In this document: piece after piece, positions 7,742-11,128 of the stretch
Layout of the letters: each line of letters begins with the position of its first letter
Numbering within the stretch: the first letter of the stretch is position 1
Origin: Euperipatoides rowelli
Lineage: Eukaryota; Onychophora; Udeonychophora; Euonychophora; Peripatopsidae
DNA: 11,128 bases
NCBI GenBank assembly: GCA_003024985.2
Contig: PXIH01S0020117.1
Direction: 5' to 3' (one strand)
Made by a program: the position numbers and the translations under genes
The notes under the pieces: generated by a model
The model's database searches: none
What the model was told of the DNA's origin: nothing
The model's input: only the letters and a program-made list of their open reading frames with translations

Positions 7742-8163
7742 TGGGACGGTACACTTTTATCAGCAAAAATATATTAGGAAATATCAAGATTTTTTTGCGC
7801 AAAATAAAAGATTTAATTAAAATAAATCACTTATCTTGCCAAGGGCACTTCGTTGTCTACAGAATATTATCGTTTTATAAAAAAAACATCTTCGTTAATA
7901 ATCGTGTAAGCCATTATATCACCATTTGTCGTAGATACCACCAGATGTATTTTACTATAAATATGGAAGCTAATATCAGGGGGGGGGGAGCAGTTATTGT
8001 TTAAATCACTTTTTATGGCAATAAAATTCCTAGATTTTTGATGAAGGAAGGATCTATATGTAATTTTAGGAATCTCAAGAAACAACCACAATCCTTCCTT
8101 CAATTTGCGCAAAAAATCTTGATATTGCCCAATATATTTTTGCTGATAAAAGCTACTGTCCCC
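7742..8163. repeat. Long imperfect inverted repeat (fold-back)
   Basis: The left arm 7742-7803 and right arm 8104-8163 are reverse complements. Over the inner 49-50 bases (7754-7803 against 8104-8152) I count two substitutions and one indel. The match weakens outward, but GGGACRGTA remains visible in both. The roughly 300-base loop contains a run of ten G at 7979-7988. The right arm, read on the minus strand, may belong to the LINE copy that ends nearby, so the left arm would be a second, inverted fragment of the same element. Confidence 0.85.
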
Positions 8164-8184
8164 AATAAAAGAATTGGAAAACAA
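7867..8184 (-). pseudogene. Possible C-terminal continuation of the LINE ORF2
   Basis: The minus strand is open for about 105 codons without an ATG at its start (first codon TTG-type). The first 50 or so residues are rich in aromatic and basic residues (FYQQ, YQDFLRKL, ITYRSF), in the style of the tail of a LINE ORF2. Its position, directly after the thumb and GGLGF region of the LINE on the same strand, agrees. A competing frame of the same strand also reads partly sensibly. There is no catalytic motif to confirm it, so it may be only a shadow of a decayed element. Confidence 0.3.
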
Positions 8185-8289
8185 CTATGAAAAATATTAT
8201 ATAAAAATATAGTAATTTTTATAAAATTTAAATTTGAGGGTGGGGATTGAGTTCTTTATCCAAAACTAAAGGAATTTTCAATAAAGGTT

Positions 8290-11020
8290 ATGTAGCAAAT
8301 TGGACAGAATAATTTTTTACCATCATGAAAAAAATTTCATAAGCACAACCTGTATATACATATACTTTCTTAATAATGCAGAATTGGTGAAATCACTCTT
8401 GATATTTCTCACAATAAAAAATCATCCAAGAGGTAAAGACAAATTTCAAAAAGCTGTTTATAGCTACTTTTCATATAAAATAGTAAAATCCTAATCCACC
8501 ACTCACTCCACTATACGTGGATGTGGAGTGAAAGACAAGGGAGATTTCTTAAGAAAATGAATTTCATGGAACAGGTCGTTAATATTTTTAAGTAATTTGG
8601 TTGAGTTTTATAAAATGGTGGGAATGACTAATCTTTTTGCCACATCAACTGTAGAAATAATATTCGATGGTAATAGCTTTGAGAAATTTATCTTATTCTC
8701 AATCAGAATTAATCTCACAATCATCCAATTAGTTTTCACCATATCTCTTGCAGGACTAATATGGGCCTTAATATGTATCCCTAGAATTAATTTATGGATG
8801 CCTTTGATCAATGGATGTGACACAGTTTTTCCAGTTATAATGTTCAAAATCTAAGAATTGTCATAGTGAACAAGGAAAAAGTTAAAATCTGTGTAAAATT
8901 TTCAGAGTAAAATAAAGTTTATGATGGTCTGCACAAAAGCAGACATATCATCACAGTAAGCTGCATGATTATGACCATGAATTTTGATTCCCTTTATAAA
9001 CCTCAACAAAGTTAAGATTAAATCTATAATATAAAGATTGTATGATGACTTGCTCAAGGGAGAACCTTGTAAGATAATATTGGTGAACAATACCTTATTC
9101 AAAAAAGAGTTTTGAACAATAGCAATAATACATTTTTCAGTGACTATTTAAATAATGACATTAGTGTTCTATTAATTCCTAAAAACTTCTTTGTCAATAG
9201 CCTCAAGTATGCATTATTAACCACAGTGAATTATTTTTAAAAATTGATTCTCACTAGAAAATGAGACTGTTATACATAAGGATCTCTATTTTTAAAGAAC
9301 ATTTGATGGACCCATAATGATTGACTTATACCTCTATTTTTTGCAGCTGTGATCTCTTGAAGTAAACTTATATCTAGGATAGGCTTAATGTGGTTATGTA
9401 AAACTCTGACCACAATCTAGACATCTTCATTTACTAATGCAATTGGTCTGATTGTGTCATATCATTTGGGTGATTAATCTCATTCTCATTGACAACACAA
9501 ACCAAATAAGTTGCGTTAAAATGTGGAAACATCTACACGATTTGCTTCCTCACTTAAGATACAATTTATTAAGTTACCAATATAATCGTGAATTAAATTA
9601 TTTCCAAAATTTATAAATTAAAGCTGGCCAAGTCAATCACATAATCAATTTCACTAATTTTAAAATCAGCATCTAGTAATATTAGAAGAACCTTATAATT
9701 GAAAAGTTGAACTTTCCTTGCAAAAAAAATAATGATTTAATTTTTAATAACACATAAGCAAAAAAAAATAGCTATCCATNAATAAATCATCATCTCTAAG
9801 ATCTAGTTTCACATAATATTGATTAATTTGGCTAATCATATCCATCTTATCATTATAAATTTTATCATTCACCTTTAAAGGTCAAATGTACCGTGACAGA
9901 TTTATTTATTTTTATTATTATTGATTTTTAAATAATTTTACTAAAAATAAATATCCACCAGAAAAAAAAAAAAAAAGTTATTTACAATTCAATTTTTAAA
10001 ATAATTGTCTTTAGCTCCTCCCCCTTAAAACAACATTGTCCACTGTATACACCAGGGGAGATATTTGTGATGTCATTGTTCAGAGATGAATATAACTTGC
10101 TATATTTAACTATAGAATATTTGCTATCTTTATCAGCTTTAAGCTGGAAATCCTATGGACTAAGTGTTTAAATACTTGTAAAAAATCATAATCAAATGCA
10201 TCTTTCGTACTATTGTGATCCAATTTATTTTTAAAAAAATATCAAAATGACATTTATTACAAGTTGAACATACCTCTATTTACATGTTAAATCATTACAA
10301 AGAAAACAGCTATAGAAAGAATTTCATCATCAAATTAATCTCAAACCCAAAAAAAATATGTAATCTTCAATTTGTAATCTCAGACAGGATAACAAATGTT
10401 ATTAATTTTATCTTTAAAAACTTTTATTTATGCATTTTATTTTATTTTTTCCAGTGGAAATTATTTTTTTTAGTAATTATCTTTAAAATTCAATAATAAT
10501 ATTAAAATTTAGAAAATTGTTACATTTGACCTTTAAAGCAAAATTATTGTTTCTAATTTTATGTATTGTATTGTTTGGTTCTTGTTAAAAAAAAAAACAG
10601 TTTTAACAGTCCAATTTAGCTTTCAATATTAAATTCTTCATTTGAGGGTTTTTAGTCTATTTAATTATTTTTCCTTATTTAGAATAGTTTGTGTATCAGT
10701 TCCTTTAGAATTTATTAATATATCAATATCTGTAGTAAGACTTGCTATGTGTTCATCCAGATGAAGCAGAGTAACATAATGATCAAGATAATTTACTTCA
10801 AAGTACTTATAGACATTCCACAATAAGCTTTATTTAGATCATGTAATTTCTGTACTTTAACAGTTACTATGTCAGAATTTATAATTTGAAAATTATATTG
10901 CTTTTTTTAAGGAGATTGATACTTTTATCCACCATGGGTCTATGCATCAATTTTAGTTGAATAGCAAAATGATTTGATTCCACAACATATTTCAAGGAAA
11001 CATCCGAGTTATTCAAATTA
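8290..11020 (-). pseudogene. Degenerate LINE ORF2 (endonuclease end, reverse transcriptase, thumb)
   Basis: Fragments in three frames read in the right order on the minus strand. The end of an AP-type endonuclease appears near 10977, where the SDH signature is SNH followed by FAI. A linker with LWN..YKYF lies near 10820. The pre-RT linker with NDKIYND lies near 9870. An F-x-ISEID segment is near 9665. RT block 1 reads RPIAL (9435-9449) followed by VNEDV. An IDKEVF block, equivalent to the D-x-KAFD region, is near 9190. QGSPLS lies at 9052-9069 and the catalytic YxDD is YCDD at 8947-8958. The thumb has LGIHI (8770-8784) and LVIPTIL before 8610. GGLGF lies at 8486-8500 in another frame. Stops (for example 8902-8904, 8851-8853, 8608-8610) and at least four frame changes make it dead. 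The order and the AYxDDMSxFV style suggest the L1/Tx1-like group, tentatively. The element continues leftward in its own 5' direction beyond the window. One ambiguous base lies at 9780. Confidence 0.8.
8504..8530. repeat. 8-bp perfect hairpin inside the LINE remnant
   Basis: CACTCCAC (8504-8511) and GTGGAGTG (8523-8530) pair around an 11-base loop. It coincides with the region just after the GGLGF segment and is most likely incidental. Confidence 0.5.
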
Positions 11021-11128
11021 CTGACTTAAACACTACTAAGTCTCCTCTATGATGATTTAATCACTATAATATGCAAGATCATGATTTTTTTTTTTTTTTA
11101 TTTCTCTAAAAACAGTAAAATACAACAT

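Noticed and set aside
7699-8004. 101-codon plus-strand open stretch
   Set aside because: It runs across the left arm and loop of the inverted repeat, ends through a run of ten G, and lacks motifs. It is explained by the fold-back.
8597-8854. 85-codon plus-strand open stretch
   Set aside because: It is antisense to the LINE thumb region, whose minus-strand frame carries recognisable motifs.
10284-10496. 70-codon plus-strand open stretch
   Set aside because: Its composition is only the K/N/I/F bias of AT-rich DNA. It is antisense to the LINE linker and has no motif.

Overview
The window looks like nuclear DNA of an invertebrate animal. It is very AT-rich, has no bacterial gene density, and is full of decayed transposable elements and simple repeats. 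The one convincing gene model has GT-AG introns and encodes a small cysteine-rich secreted-type peptide. An arthropod is a reasonable guess, because one stretch of the peptide resembles insect defensins and the large repeat is built on TTAGG. A mollusc or other invertebrate is not excluded.

Layout. 1-164: the end of a DNA transposon that looks hAT-like, followed by a 23-bp tandem duplication. 221-2540: mostly featureless AT-rich sequence, with a more GC-rich patch at 1331-1680 that holds small hairpins. 2541-3936: remains of what may be a retroelement, with a thrice-repeated motif, a fold-back, a broken 90-codon gag/ORF1-like reading frame (3445-3714) and another thrice-repeated motif. 4185-5473: a 1.3-kb minisatellite built on a roughly 10-bp unit (TTAGGTAYTC), with higher-order organisation and conserved hairpins. 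5965-6636: the last two coding exons of a peptide gene (exon 5965-6100, intron 6101-6572, exon 6573-6636, stop 6634-6636, polyadenylation signals 6741-6750). 7742-8163: a long imperfect inverted repeat. About 8290-11020, minus strand: a degenerate non-LTR retrotransposon (LINE) ORF2 with the end of the endonuclease, a linker, the reverse transcriptase and the thumb, split by stops and frameshifts. Its C-terminal part may continue to about 7870.

The main discovery candidate is the peptide gene. The visible 66 residues combine a glycine-zipper hydrophobic segment (glycines every fourth residue) with a basic tail of six cysteines in the strict pattern C-x3-C-x9-C-x3-C-x9-C-x3-C, a perfect 14-residue period. 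I do not recognise this combination as a named family. It suggests a membrane-active, host-defence or venom-type peptide. The signal-peptide exon was not found and probably lies upstream of the window or on the far side of the minisatellite. No other gene in the window appears to work with it.
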